Origin: an uncultured Selenomonadaceae bacterium
GTDB taxonomy: Bacteria > Bacillota > Negativicutes > Selenomonadales > Selenomonadaceae
DNA: 50,750 nucleotides
Direction: 5' to 3'
NCBI GenBank assembly: GCA_905234235.1
Contig: CAJOHN010000010.1
Location: forward strand, 1-50,750
Below, piece by piece: positions 36,299 to 46,500 of this stretch. The notes below the pieces were generated by a model that saw only the letters and a list, made by a program, of their open reading frames with translations, made no database searches and was not told where the DNA came from. Both the position numbers and the translations under genes were made by a program. Positions within the stretch are counted from its first letter, which is position 1, and each line of letters begins with the position of its first letter.

Positions 36299-36365
36299 AG
36301 TGGTTAGCGATTAGAAATTTTCCCTAACCACTAACCACTAATCCCTAGTTCCTAGTTCCTAATCA
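36299..36365. repeat. 7-bp periodic repeat plus inverted repeat between terD genes
   Basis: From 36324 to 36365 the DNA reads as six consecutive heptamers CTAACCA, CTAACCA, CTAATCC, CTAGTTC, CTAGTTC and CTAATCA, the last touching the stop codon of copy A. AGTGGTTAG at 36299-36307 is a perfect inverted repeat of 36324-36332 (loop 16 bases), so the unit can fold into a hairpin. Confidence 0.85.
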
Positions 36366-36941
36366 CACATTAACGCCGTAGTTTTTGCCGAGAGCCGCCA
36401 AGCCGCCGCTGAATCCCGAACCAATGGCGTTGAACTTCCACTCGCCCTTGTTGCGATAAAGTTCGCCGATAACAACTGCCGTCTCGATAGAAAAATCTTC
36501 GCCGAGATCGTAGCGGATAAGTTCCTGATTATTCTCAGCGTTCACGACGCGAATAAAAGCATTTTCGACTTGCCCGAAGTTTTGCTTACGTTCGTCAGCC
36601 TCGTAAATCGTGACGGTGAAATCAATTTTCTCGACGTTTTCGGGGACTTTGCTGAGGTCGATTTTAATTTCTTCATCGTCGCCTTCGCCCGCGCCCGTCA
36701 AGTTATCGCCGAGATGTTCAACCGCGCCGCTCTTGTGCTTAAGGTTCCCGTAGAAAACAAAATCATCGTCGCTGTTGACTTTGCCGCTTGCGCCGAGCAG
36801 GAAAACCGAAGCGTCCAAATCAAAATCCGAGCCGCCGTCGTATTTGTTCGTATCCCAGCCGAGCCCGATTAAAATATTTTTCAAGCCGGGGTTTGTCTTC
36901 GTGAGGTCAACTTTCTGTCCTTTTTTCAAACTGATTGCCAT
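36363..36941 (-). CDS. TerD-family protein, copy A
   Basis: A 192-residue TerD/TerE-type protein. Visible are [24 protein letters not shown] and the calcium loop [15 protein letters not shown], then [19 protein letters not shown]. It is first in the operon terD-terD-GT2-Ca ATPase, with a good promoter at 36979-37007 and GGGAGG in front of the ATG. The other ter genes (terA, terB, terC, terZ) are absent. Confidence 0.94.
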   Translation of the reverse strand: MAISLKKGQKVDLTKTNPGLKNILIGLGWDTNKYDGGSDFDLDASVFLLGASGKVNSDDDFVFYGNLKHKSGAVEHLGDNLTGAGEGDDEEIKIDLSKVPENVEKIDFTVTIYEADERKQNFGQVENAFIRVVNAENNQELIRYDLGEDFSIETAVVIGELYRNKGEWKFNAIGSGFSGGLAALGKNYGVNV

Positions 36942-36978
36942 GAGATTAAAACCTCCCAGAAATTTTTAAGCCGCAAAT

Positions 36979-37007
36979 AATCTAGCACACTCTGAAAATA
37001 AATTCAA
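36979..37007 (-). promoter_or_regulatory. Sigma-70 promoter for the terD operon
   Basis: On the minus strand TTGAAT (37002-37007), 17-bp spacer, TAGATT (36979-36984), 37 bases before the ATG of copy A. Confidence 0.65.
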
Positions 37008-37046
37008 GTCACAGAGCAACGTAACCGTTTAATCGGAAAAAATTTT

Positions 37047-37748
37047 TTGCAAAAATCTGCGCGGGGGAATAACACGGTTATCAGCGGGACGAACGAAGAC
37101 GATTACTTGTACAACACGGGCGACTTCGTGACGATGATTGGCGGCAAGGGTAAGGATTCGCTTTACAATGATAAACCCGATAATGTAACAATGCTGGGTG
37201 GCGACGGCAACGATTACCTTGATAATTATGCCGGTGGCTATCATGTGCTGGTAAAGGGCGAGGCAGGCAACGACACCATTAACAACAGTAGCGGTCGCTG
37301 GGATGGATACGCGCAGAGCGTCACTCTCGACGGCGGCGATGATGATGACATTCTTTTAGGCGAGGCAGGTAACGATACAATTTACGGCGGCAACGGCAAT
37401 GATGATTTGTCGGGCGGTGACGGTAACGATAAAATTTATGGCGGCTCCGATAATGATACGCTTCAGGGCGGCAAAGGTAATGATTCACTTTGGGGCGACG
37501 CAGGCGCGGATACTTTCTTCTACGAACTCGGCGACGGTAAGGATGTTATCTTCGGCTTCGACAACGACGACACGCTGACGCTTGATGGTATCGAGTTCAC
37601 GGCGTCCTACAGCAAGAACAATAAGGCAGTCACGTTGAAATTCGACAATAACAACTCCATAACGTTTAAGAATTTCACGGCGACAACCTTCCACATTGAC
37701 AACGCAACTTATAAAATCAACAGCAAAAATAAGTTCGTCGCGACTTAA
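37047..37748 (+). CDS. RTX-type calcium-binding repeat protein, possibly 5'-truncated
   Basis: Up to 233 residues. Glycine/aspartate nonapeptide repeats dominate from about residue 30 to 155 (GGDGNDYLD, GEAGNDTI, GGNGNDDLSGGDGNDKIYGG, GGKGNDSLWGDAGADTF), followed by a ~70-residue end typical of RTX proteins secreted by type I systems. The frame is closed upstream at 36999, has no ATG, and only TTG 37047, without a ribosome-binding site, precedes the repeats. It may be the 3' remnant of a longer gene. The dispersed octamer sits at 37057-37064, inside its first codons. Confidence 0.68.
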   Translation: MQKSARGNNTVISGTNEDDYLYNTGDFVTMIGGKGKDSLYNDKPDNVTMLGGDGNDYLDNYAGGYHVLVKGEAGNDTINNSSGRWDGYAQSVTLDGGDDDDILLGEAGNDTIYGGNGNDDLSGGDGNDKIYGGSDNDTLQGGKGNDSLWGDAGADTFFYELGDGKDVIFGFDNDDTLTLDGIEFTASYSKNNKAVTLKFDNNNSITFKNFTATTFHIDNATYKINSKNKFVAT

Positions 37749-37762
37749 TAAATTTTCAGTGA

Positions 37763-37808
37763 CAAAAAAAATCCCCTACGCAACAATCTGCGCGGGGGAT
37801 AATTTTTT
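37763..37808. terminator. Bidirectional terminator containing the CTGCGCGG motif
   Basis: Arms 37771-37782 and 37789-37800 pair over 12 bp with one mismatch and a six-base loop, flanked by A7 and T7 runs. The right arm contains nearly all of the octamer at 37788-37795. Confidence 0.85.
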
Positions 37809-39283
37809 TATGGGAAGAAAATTTTCAGCGTTGATTCGTCGGAACGTTTGCCGAGATACGAGCCGATTAAAAATAAAATCAGCGAACAACTTATCCCGAT
37901 TGTAATTTGGTGGAGGTTGAAAATTTTAAAGCCCGCCGCTTGTGTCGCGCAATAAATTATCGTGCCGCCCGTCATGGATAACATCGCGCCCAATTTATTT
38001 GCCCGCTTCCAAAATAATCCGAGTAACAACGTCCAGAAAAATGCCGTCTCCAATCCTCCGAACGCGAACATATTTATCAGCCAAATCAAACTCGGCGGTG
38101 TCAAAGCTATCACGAAGACTGCCGCGCCGATTATCGCCGTCGTTGCCATTGATAAAAATTTTACCCGCGCAGGCGTAACAACTCGATTATTTTTTTCGGC
38201 GTAGTGGAGGTAAACGTCTTTGATTATCGCGCTCGACGCCACGATTAAAAGTCCGGAGATTGTCGAAATGCTCGCGGCTAAAGGTCCGATTATCGCCAAG
38301 CCCACGAGTTCGGGAGGCATCGCCTTAACAATCGTCGTAGGGATAATGTTGTCGACGCCGCCATAATCAGCCGCCGTGCCCGTCAAAACTCCGTGCGCCA
38401 AAATCCCCGTGAAATTTATCCCGATATTCATGAAGCCGACGACGACCGTCCCGATAAGCATCGCTTGATGAAGCCCGTGAGTATTTTTGTAGCTGATACC
38501 GCGCACGACCGATTGAGGCAACGCGATTGTGCAAATGCCTACCAAAAGCCATTGCGTAAAATAAATCGTCCAAGGCATGTTCCCGAAACTAAACGGCTCA
38601 AAAATTTCAGGGTTATTCGTCTCCAACGTCGTCATAATATTTTCGTAGCCGCCGCCCGCCGCCAAAACATATTTCAGCAATAAAACAATTCCAATCATCA
38701 TAATCAACGCGCAACAAGTATCAGTCAACGCGACTGCACGGAAGCCGCCAATCGAAGTATAAATAACAACCGTCAGCCCAAATAAAATTAATCCCGCCTC
38801 GTAACTGTAGCCCGTCACTGCAGAAAATAATTTCGCGCCGCCGACAAATTGCGCCGTCATCGTTCCGCAGAAAAATAAAACTATCACGAACGCCGCCACT
38901 GCCGCTAAAAAATCCGATTGAAATCTTGCGCGGATTATATCGACGACTGTAACCGCATTTAATTTCCTCGCCAACAAAGCAACGCGCTTACCGAAAATCC
39001 CCAGCACTAAAAATATCGCCGTCACTTGAACGACTGCCATATAAATCCAACCGAAGCCGACTTGAAACGCCATGCCCGGACCGCCAACGAAACTTGATAC
39101 CGAGCTGTAAGTCGCGACCGTTGTCATTGCCAATACAAAGCCGCCCAGTTGCCTGTTGCCAACAAAATAATTGCTGACAAAATTTTTTTCCGCCTGCTTA
39201 TGTCGCACAAAAATACTTATCGCGACCATGACGAACATAAAAAATATCAGCGGCAAAAGTGCAGACAAATTCCCTTCAGCCAT
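37808..39283 (-). CDS. panF: Sodium/pantothenate symporter
   Basis: A 491-residue sodium:solute symporter (SSF family) with about 13 transmembrane helices. The N-terminal YFVGNRQLGGFVLAMTTVATYSSVSSFVGGPG and the later LAASISTISGLLIVASSAIIKDVY segment hold the sodium-binding features of the family. The neighbouring yhdT gene makes PanF the best assignment, since yhdT-panF is a known pair. ATG 39283 has GGGAGG eight bases upstream; a longer frame to 39304 is less likely. It overlaps the yhdT stop by 8 bp. Confidence 0.87.
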   Translation of the reverse strand: MAEGNLSALLPLIFFMFVMVAISIFVRHKQAEKNFVSNYFVGNRQLGGFVLAMTTVATYSSVSSFVGGPGMAFQVGFGWIYMAVVQVTAIFLVLGIFGKRVALLARKLNAVTVVDIIRARFQSDFLAAVAAFVIVLFFCGTMTAQFVGGAKLFSAVTGYSYEAGLILFGLTVVIYTSIGGFRAVALTDTCCALIMMIGIVLLLKYVLAAGGGYENIMTTLETNNPEIFEPFSFGNMPWTIYFTQWLLVGICTIALPQSVVRGISYKNTHGLHQAMLIGTVVVGFMNIGINFTGILAHGVLTGTAADYGGVDNIIPTTIVKAMPPELVGLAIIGPLAASISTISGLLIVASSAIIKDVYLHYAEKNNRVVTPARVKFLSMATTAIIGAAVFVIALTPPSLIWLINMFAFGGLETAFFWTLLLGLFWKRANKLGAMLSMTGGTIIYCATQAAGFKIFNLHQITIGISCSLILFLIGSYLGKRSDESTLKIFFP

Positions 39284-39548
39284 CGTCCTCGCCTCCCAAG
39301 TCAACGTCTTTGAATAAAACTTTGCTCAAGAGCGCGCTGATAAAAATTGCGACGAACCACACGCCCACGCTACCGAGTACAGCCCACAACGGCAAGTGAA
39401 AAATTTTCACGTCGAGCGATGCCGTCCCGAATCCCGCGATTAACCAAAAAATAATCAGCCCCGCCAACGCAAGCCCCGTATAAATTGCCTCGCGCCTGGC
39501 CAAGCTGAACTTTTGCGCGTCGTTCAACGCACGATTATTTTGTTTCAT
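39276..39548 (-). CDS. yhdT: YhdT-family small membrane protein (DUF997)
   Basis: A 90-residue protein with two transmembrane helices (about 20-42 and 53-77), the size and layout of YhdT, which is usually encoded directly before panF and may assist it. ATG 39548 has GGAGG eight bases upstream; an in-frame start at 39563 adds five residues. Confidence 0.78.
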   Translation of the reverse strand: MKQNNRALNDAQKFSLARREAIYTGLALAGLIIFWLIAGFGTASLDVKIFHLPLWAVLGSVGVWFVAIFISALLSKVLFKDVDLGGEDDG

Positions 39549-39610
39549 AAGAAAAACCTCCAAGTCTCGTCTCCTCTCGCTGAAGAGTACGAGCTTATTT
39601 TTCGCGCCGA

Positions 39611-39639
39611 ATTTTATATCACGAACGCCGCGCTGTCAA
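39611..39639 (-). promoter_or_regulatory. Sigma-70 promoter for yhdT-panF
   Basis: On the minus strand a perfect TTGACA (39634-39639), 17-bp spacer, TAAAAT (39611-39616). It shares the 39549-39678 gap with the divergent protease promoter. Confidence 0.82.
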
Positions 39640-39656
39640 ACCGATTGATTTTGTAG

Positions 39657-39662
39657 TATAAT
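39657..39662 (+). promoter_or_regulatory. -10 box for the M48 protease gene
   Basis: A perfect TATAAT followed immediately by CTGCGCGG (39663-39670), the same arrangement as at 431-444. CTGTCA at 39633-39638 is a poor -35 candidate (18-bp spacer). Confidence 0.55.
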
Positions 39663-39678
39663 CTGCGCGGTGATTGAC

Positions 39679-41439
39679 ATGAAAAAATTTTTAATCGCGC
39701 TGATGATTGCGCTGACGATGATTTTAAATTCCGCGCAGGTTTATGCGGCTGATGCCTGGGCTATCGCGGCGGAGGCTCTCGGAGTTTTGGCGGCTTATCA
39801 ATCGACACTCCGAGAAATGCTCGCGCTCGGAAATAACGCCGAAGCTCAAATGGCAGTTCGTAAACAAGACAGAAAACAAAACGGCGTCGATAAAAATAAA
39901 CGCGACGTTGAGATTGTTGATTCGGTGATGACGCGGCTGGTAAACGGCGGACAATATGAATTGCGCGTAAATTCTTTGCCGTTCGTGTGGAGCGTCAACG
40001 ACGACGAAAAATTTAACGCCGCCTGCTACCCGATGAATTATATCACTGTCAATCGCGGGCTCGTTCGCAATTTGAACAGCAATGAAAATATGATTGCCGC
40101 TGTCCTCGCGCACGAAATGATTCACGGGCTTGAACAGCATTCCGCTAAAAGTTACGCGCAGGCAGTTGCTCAGAGGCTCGGCGCGATGATGATTGGCATG
40201 AATGCCGACAACGGCAGGAATATTGATTGGGGGAAATTCGCGGGGATGGTTGATTATTCAATCGCAAAAAATATTAACGTGCCTGTCGAGTACGCGGCGG
40301 ACGAGGGCGGCTTTTATCTGATGACGAGCGCGGGCTTTAATCCGGGCGGCGGCGCGGCGGCTATGAATCGTCTTGGCTATTACGTCCGATACGAGACAAC
40401 AAATTTCTTGGAGTTCGACGCGCACGATAAAAGCAGTGATGAAACTTTCAGCGACCACCCCGACACCGATAAACGCGAAGCTAAGATGGCGGAGCTGATG
40501 AGCAACTACGGCGGCGGGCACGTCACAGTTCGCAAGATTGATCGCGCTTACAAAGTTTTGATTGACGGGCGCGAAATTTTTTATTCGATGAACGCGGGCG
40601 ACGATACGACTTCGGCGGCGATTAATGCTTATCTTTTTGCGGGCGGCTTGGCTAAGGCGTTTCATGATTATGATTCGATTGACGCTTGGAAATTTCGGCG
40701 CGAGGATAATCAGACAGATTTTTTGAATGATGATTTTGCTTATCGGGAAGTGCGCGAGTTGTCGAGGCTGTACAATTTGGGCGATAAGGTTCAGACGTTA
40801 GTGGAGCTTGCTTATAAGTATGAAAATCCTCGAACGCGGCAAAGGATTCGTGAGGCTGATGAGGCGCGGAAAATTTCTTGGGCGAAAATAAAATCGGAAG
40901 CGGATTCTGCTAAGGCAAAGGCGGCGACTCAACTCCGCGTCAATGCCGATATTTATAACGATTACGGGCAGGGCGAACTTGCGCTTAAACAGATTGAGCG
41001 AGCTTTGAACGCAAAGAATCAAGATGATATTGCGGAATGTTTAGGGATACGCGGGCGGGCGAAGGCGATTTGCGGCGATTACGACGGTGCGCTTGCTGAT
41101 GCTAATGCGGCTGTTGATAAAGACTCGGCGAACTTGTATAATTTTTTAAATCGAGCAGACGTTCGGCACATGCGCGGCGAATTGGATTTGGCGTTGGAGG
41201 ACATCGACCGCGCCTTGAACCTTGACGATAACAATCCAATCAGTTACAAGTTGCAGGCAGAAATTTTTGATGAGCAAAATAATTCCGCGCAGGCTGAGGA
41301 AAGTTACAGAAAAGTTTACGAGCTGACTAAAAAGAATCCTCACACCGTGCCGCTGAAATATTTGGAGAAAATTGACGCTAAGGCGGCTGAAAAAATTCGC
41401 AAGGAGAAAGCTAAGGAGAAAGCTGATGACGAATCTTGA
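39679..41439 (+). CDS. M48-family metalloprotease with TPR tail
   Basis: A 586-residue secreted protein. The signal peptide is about 1-23 (QVYA end). The zinc motif HEMIH is at 145-149 and the third ligand Glu204 is in EYAAD, as in M48 peptidases such as BepA/LoiP. From about residue 400 onward TPR-like helices follow (ALKQIERALNAKNQDDIAECL, GALADANAAVDKDSANLY), ending in a Lys/Glu-rich tail. This resembles BepA, which edits outer-membrane proteins; the role here is inferred. ATG 39679 is preferred to GTG 39670. The stop overlaps the aminotransferase start by 14 bp. Confidence 0.88.
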   Translation: MKKFLIALMIALTMILNSAQVYAADAWAIAAEALGVLAAYQSTLREMLALGNNAEAQMAVRKQDRKQNGVDKNKRDVEIVDSVMTRLVNGGQYELRVNSLPFVWSVNDDEKFNAACYPMNYITVNRGLVRNLNSNENMIAAVLAHEMIHGLEQHSAKSYAQAVAQRLGAMMIGMNADNGRNIDWGKFAGMVDYSIAKNINVPVEYAADEGGFYLMTSAGFNPGGGAAAMNRLGYYVRYETTNFLEFDAHDKSSDETFSDHPDTDKREAKMAELMSNYGGGHVTVRKIDRAYKVLIDGREIFYSMNAGDDTTSAAINAYLFAGGLAKAFHDYDSIDAWKFRREDNQTDFLNDDFAYREVRELSRLYNLGDKVQTLVELAYKYENPRTRQRIREADEARKISWAKIKSEADSAKAKAATQLRVNADIYNDYGQGELALKQIERALNAKNQDDIAECLGIRGRAKAICGDYDGALADANAAVDKDSANLYNFLNRADVRHMRGELDLALEDIDRALNLDDNNPISYKLQAEIFDEQNNSAQAEESYRKVYELTKKNPHTVPLKYLEKIDAKAAEKIRKEKAKEKADDES

Positions 41440-42562
41440 ACCGTTTGAAAAAATAATTTTCGTGACGCGCCCCGTCTTCCCGACGCTTGAGGAAGTCACG
41501 GAAAAATTGCAAGACATCTGGAACTCGAAATGGCTGACGAATAACGGACCGCAACACACAATGCTTGAACGCGAGCTGACAGAATCTTTAAAGGTGCCGT
41601 ATCTGTCGCTGTTCAATAACGGAACGATAGCATTAATGGTAGCGTGTCAAAGTTTGAGGCTCAGTGGAGAAGTTATCACGACGCCATTTACCTTTGCCGC
41701 GACGCCGCACGTTTTGAGTTGGAACAATATCACGCCGATTTTCTGCGACGTTGATAAAGAAACCATGAACATTGACGCCGATAAAATTGAATCAATGATA
41801 ACGCCGCACACGACTGCGATATTGGCTGTGCATGTCTTCGGGACGCCCTGCGACGTTGAAAAAATTCAAGATGTTGCTGACAGATACGGTTTGCGCGTTG
41901 TTTACGATGCGGCTCATGCATTCGGCGTAGAAATTAACGGGCGAGGTATCGGGAACTTCGGCGATATTTCAATGTTCAGCTTTCACGCGACGAAACTTTA
42001 TCATACCGTCGAAGGCGGCGCGTTGGTTCACGGCGATAAAAATCTTAAGCGGAGAATTGACCTGCTGAAAAATTTTGGTATCAAGAACGAGGAAGAAGTT
42101 GTCATGCCCGGCATAAACGGCAAGCTGAATGAAATCTGCGCGGCGATTGGGCGGATTATGTTGGGCTACGTTGAAGACGAACGACAGAAACGAATTCGCC
42201 TGCACAAGATTTATAACGAAGAGCTTGCTGACGTTGACGGGATAAAATTAATGCCGAACTGCGCGGCGGACGTTAAGCTGAACTATCAGTATTGTGTGAT
42301 TCGGATTGACGAAAAAATTTTTGGGCGTTCGCGGGATTATGTTTACGGCGCCTTTAAAAATTTCAACGTCTACACGCGCAAATATTTTCATCCGTTGTGT
42401 AGCGATTATACTTGCTATCGTCAGCTGAATTCGTCGCGAGTTGAAAATCTTCCCGTCGCAAATGTTATCGGGCAACAAGTTTTGAGCTTACCGATGTACG
42501 GCGAATTGACGGAGGACGACGTCAGGAAAATTTGCGCCATTCTAAAAAGTTTTAGGAGATAA
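41426..42562 (+). CDS. DegT/DnrJ/EryC1 sugar aminotransferase
   Basis: A 378-residue PLP enzyme of the ArnB/VioA type, which aminates keto-sugar nucleotides. Visible are NNGPQHTMLE, TPFTFAATPHVLSWNNITPIFCDV, YDAAHAFG and the PLP Lys190 in SFHATKLYHTVEGGA. It probably makes a 4-amino-deoxy sugar for surface glycan. ATG 41426 follows AAGGAGAAAGCTG within the end of the protease gene. The next gene starts 3 bp after its stop. Confidence 0.9.
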   Translation: MTNLEPFEKIIFVTRPVFPTLEEVTEKLQDIWNSKWLTNNGPQHTMLERELTESLKVPYLSLFNNGTIALMVACQSLRLSGEVITTPFTFAATPHVLSWNNITPIFCDVDKETMNIDADKIESMITPHTTAILAVHVFGTPCDVEKIQDVADRYGLRVVYDAAHAFGVEINGRGIGNFGDISMFSFHATKLYHTVEGGALVHGDKNLKRRIDLLKNFGIKNEEEVVMPGINGKLNEICAAIGRIMLGYVEDERQKRIRLHKIYNEELADVDGIKLMPNCAADVKLNYQYCVIRIDEKIFGRSRDYVYGAFKNFNVYTRKYFHPLCSDYTCYRQLNSSRVENLPVANVIGQQVLSLPMYGELTEDDVRKICAILKSFRR

Positions 42563-42565
42563 AAA

Positions 42566-43582
42566 ATGTTCGCGAGGATAAAAGCAATTTCAACTTACTT
42601 GCCCGCGCAGATTGAAAATAATTCGGAGCTTGTCGACGCCCGTTTTATAAAAAAAATCGGCGTGAAGTATCGTCACGTTTCTGCTAAGGAGGAAGCGGCG
42701 GGCGATTTGGCATTCAAAGCCGCCGAAAAACTTTTTGCTGAGCACAACATTAACCGCGACGAGATTGATTTTATTTTGCTTTGCATTCAACACCCCGATC
42801 ATCTTGGTCCGCACACTTCCGCGCATTTGCAATATCGACTCGGCTTGAAAAAATCTGTCGGCACTATGGATATTTCTTTGGGTTGTTCGGGTTATATTTA
42901 CGGGCTTGCGGTTGCTAAGGGTTTGATTGAAACGGGGCTTGTCAAAAAAATTTTGTTCATAACGTCGAGCGTCTACACGAAATATATCAACGTTCGCGAT
43001 AAAGCGACGCGTCCTTTATTCGGCGACGGAGCTACTGCTACTTTGATTGACGGCGGCGACACGGAAAGTTTGAAGGCGTTTGTATTCGGCTCGGACGGTT
43101 CGCGCTACGACAAATTGATTATTCCCGTCGGAGGCAGTCGTTTTATGCCGCGTGATAATCCCGAAATTTTTTCAACCGATGACAACGGCAATTACCGTTC
43201 CAACTACGAAATTTTTATGGACGGCATGGCGATAACTTATTTTACTCTCCGCGAAGTCCCGCCACTCGTCGAAAAAATTTTGACATCAGCAAATTTATCC
43301 CGCGCAGATTTGGACTATTGCATTTTCCACCAAGCCAACAAGTTCATGATGACTTACCTGCGCGACAAGGCAAATCTTAACGACGTACCTTTTCATAACG
43401 ACATTTCTACGACGGGCAATTTAGTTTCCGGAAGTGTGCCGCTTGCGATTGAACAGGTTATAAAAAAATCCGGCGCGAAAAATTTAAAGCGCGTCATGCT
43501 TGCGGGCTACGGCGTCGGTTTGAGTTGGGCGGGTTGTATCGCCGATTTATCGAGCATGGAGGTTGTAAATGACGAATCCTAA
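42566..43582 (+). CDS. Ketoacyl-ACP synthase III-like enzyme
   Basis: A 338-residue thiolase-fold protein. The catalytic triad is complete: Cys107 in LGCSGY, His255 in FHQANKF and Asn285 in GNLVSGSVPL. The position in a glycan cluster, directly after a sugar aminotransferase, suggests a special acyl chain rather than the housekeeping FabH; it might supply an acyl group for the amino sugar, but this is inference. AGGAG precedes the ATG and the end overlaps the next start by 14 bp. Confidence 0.9.
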   Translation: MFARIKAISTYLPAQIENNSELVDARFIKKIGVKYRHVSAKEEAAGDLAFKAAEKLFAEHNINRDEIDFILLCIQHPDHLGPHTSAHLQYRLGLKKSVGTMDISLGCSGYIYGLAVAKGLIETGLVKKILFITSSVYTKYINVRDKATRPLFGDGATATLIDGGDTESLKAFVFGSDGSRYDKLIIPVGGSRFMPRDNPEIFSTDDNGNYRSNYEIFMDGMAITYFTLREVPPLVEKILTSANLSRADLDYCIFHQANKFMMTYLRDKANLNDVPFHNDISTTGNLVSGSVPLAIEQVIKKSGAKNLKRVMLAGYGVGLSWAGCIADLSSMEVVNDES

Positions 43583-46500
43583 AGTCAGCATAATTTTAAC
43601 CAGTTATAATCATGCGGCTTACGTGGCGACGGCGATTGAGAGCGTCTTGAATCAGACGTTCACGGACTTTGAACTTTTAATCGTTGACGACGGCTCCGCC
43701 GATAACAGCCGCGACATTATTAAAACTTTCGACGACCCACGCATAAAAACTTTTCTGTACGAGGAAAATCGCGGCACGGTTCTTGCGATAAGCGACGCCG
43801 TTCAATCTGCGCGGGGGGAATATATTGCGGTTCATCACTCCGACGATTTATGGGCTTGCGATAAGTTGGAGAAACAAATTACTTTCCTCGACGCCAATGA
43901 AAATTTTGCGGCGTGTTTTACGTGGGTTGAATTTGTCGACGAACGCGGCGATTCGTTGACGCTTGACGCCAAAGATCCTTACAAAAATATTTTCGACCAG
44001 CCTAATCGTTCGCGTGCGGAGTGGCTGAATTATTTTTTTCATAATGCTAATTGTCTTTGTCATCCGTCGGCAGTTTTGCGCCGCGGAGTTGTTCAGAAAT
44101 ATCATCTGCATGAAGTTCACGGCTTTTGGCAACTGCCCGATTATTTGATGTGGATTCGGCTTTGTTCGCACGCGGAAATTTATATTTTGCCCGAACGCCT
44201 TACGAAGTTTAGACTTCGCCGCTCGCGTCAAGAAAATACTTCGGCGACGACTTACGACAAACTTATCCGCGCAGAGTTGGAATTTTATTTTATAGCGCGG
44301 GAGTTCGTCTACAACTTCACGGACAACGAATTTTTTATGGAGGTTTTCCCCGAAGCCGAGAAATTTTTTATCGACGGGCAAATCAATCGCCGTTTTGCCT
44401 ACGCTAAAATTTGCCTCGATAAAGATAGAGCCGCCTTCCAACTCGCGGGGCTTGAACTTCTTAAAGATTTGTTGAACAGCCCCGCCAATGCCGCTGAAAT
44501 TAAAACCCTCTACGGTTACGACGAAAAAAGTTTTCTGCGCGACGGCGGAAGTTTTGACATATTTAACTTTGCGCAGAAACTTTCCATGCTCCGAACAGAA
44601 ATTTTTATCAGCGACGGCGAGGATTTTTCTTTGGTTGCGGAAAAAATTATTGGCGTCGATGCGGCTGGGAAATTTTATGGGCGCGTTGCCTTCGAGCTTT
44701 ATCACCCGATTAAATTTCTGCGTTTCGACCCCGACATAAATTTTATTTCCGTCAAGCTGAATCGCGTTTTGATTAATGGCGCGGCGCATGAAATTTTCGA
44801 GAGCAATGCGGGCGAAGTCGTCGACGGCTTCCACAGATTTTGGACGAGCGACCCGCAGATTATTTTTAGCGTTGAAGATTTGTCGGGACACGTGACGTTG
44901 GAAATTTTCGGCGAGCGTGAGAAAAATTATCCCGTCATCCTCGAACAAACTTTAAAGAAACTTCAAGAGGACAGCCAACGCCTTGCGCAATTAAATGATT
45001 CGTTTTTGAATTTCAGTCGCCGGAAAATTACCGCGCCGCTCGATGGTTTTCAACATTGGTTGCAATCGGATAATAAGGAAAAGTTGCTGACTGCCGCGCG
45101 TTTCTTTTATAAGGCGTTGCCACTCGACGGCGATAAAAAAGTTTGGCTCAAGGATAAATTTTACACGACCTTTGCGCCCTTCGTGAGAAATACTCGGCGT
45201 TATAAAAATTGGCAAATATCCAGAATGTGGCAGAATGCGGCGAGTTTTGGTAACGATGATTTTCAACAGGCGGAAGAAAAATTTTTCGACGGCGAACTTT
45301 CTACTCAGCCCGGCAAAATCGCGATTCAAGTTCACATTTTTTATACCGACCTCCTCGATGACATGGCGAGTTATTGCGCCAATATGCCTTACGAGTTCGA
45401 CGCGCTGATTTCAATCGTTGACGAGTCCGCGCAGGATAAAGTTCGTGTCGCCTTTGAAAAAATCCCGAACGTCAAGAAATGTATCGTTCGAGTCGTGCCT
45501 AATCGCGGGAGGGATGTTGCGCCGTTCATAGTCGGCTTCGGAGATTTGTTGCCTGCTTACGATTTTATCGCGCACATTCATTCCAAAAAATCTCTCTACA
45601 CTGGTTCCGAACAACAGAATTGGCGCAATTATCTTTTTGACGCATTGCTTGGTTCGCCCGAACGTGTCAGGAAAATTTTTAAAGCCTTCGACGATGATAA
45701 AACTGTCGGCGTAATTTACCCTCGCCCCGCCGCCAATGTACCGTATGTCGCTTTTACTTGGCTGTCGAATCGCGCCGTCGGATTGAACCTCTTAAGCCGC
45801 GCAGGTATCGCGCCGAATAAAACTGATTACTTTGACTTTCCGGCTGGCACGATGTTTTGGGCGCGGACAAAAGTTTTAAAAAAATTTTTTGAGCTCGGTT
45901 TGACGATTGAAGATTTTCCTGTTGAACGCGGGCAAAACGACGGAACTATTGCTCATGCCTTTGAACGTTCAATTTTATTGGTGGCGCGGACTGTCGGGAT
46001 GAATTACTACGAATTTAAGCCCGCCACCGATTCTTACTCCGTCAATTTCGGCAATAAAAATCTCCGCCAATATTTTTTTTCGCGCAACGGCACTGCTGAC
46101 GAACTCGAATGGCTGATTAATCAGGGCGAAATCGTTACCTTCGACATTTTCGACACGTTGTTAATGCGTTGCGTCGCCGCACCTTATCACGTCAACGAAA
46201 TTATCCGATTCAAGGTTGAGGATTTGCTCGGTCGCGATTTGAATTTTCCGAAACTCAGAGTTAAAGCGGAAGAAATTGCGCGGCAGAAAAAAAATGGCGA
46301 CGTTACCCTTGACGATATTTATCAAAGCTTCGCCGAGCTGACGAAGTTAGACGCCATGACTTGTAAAAAAATTCGCGAGCTGGAAATTTCGACGGAGCTT
46401 AGTCTTATTCGCCCGCGTAAAGATGTCGTCGCTTGGTTCAAAGAAATTATTCGGCGCGGAAAAAAAGTTTGGCTTATCTCGGATATGTACATGCAGACGC

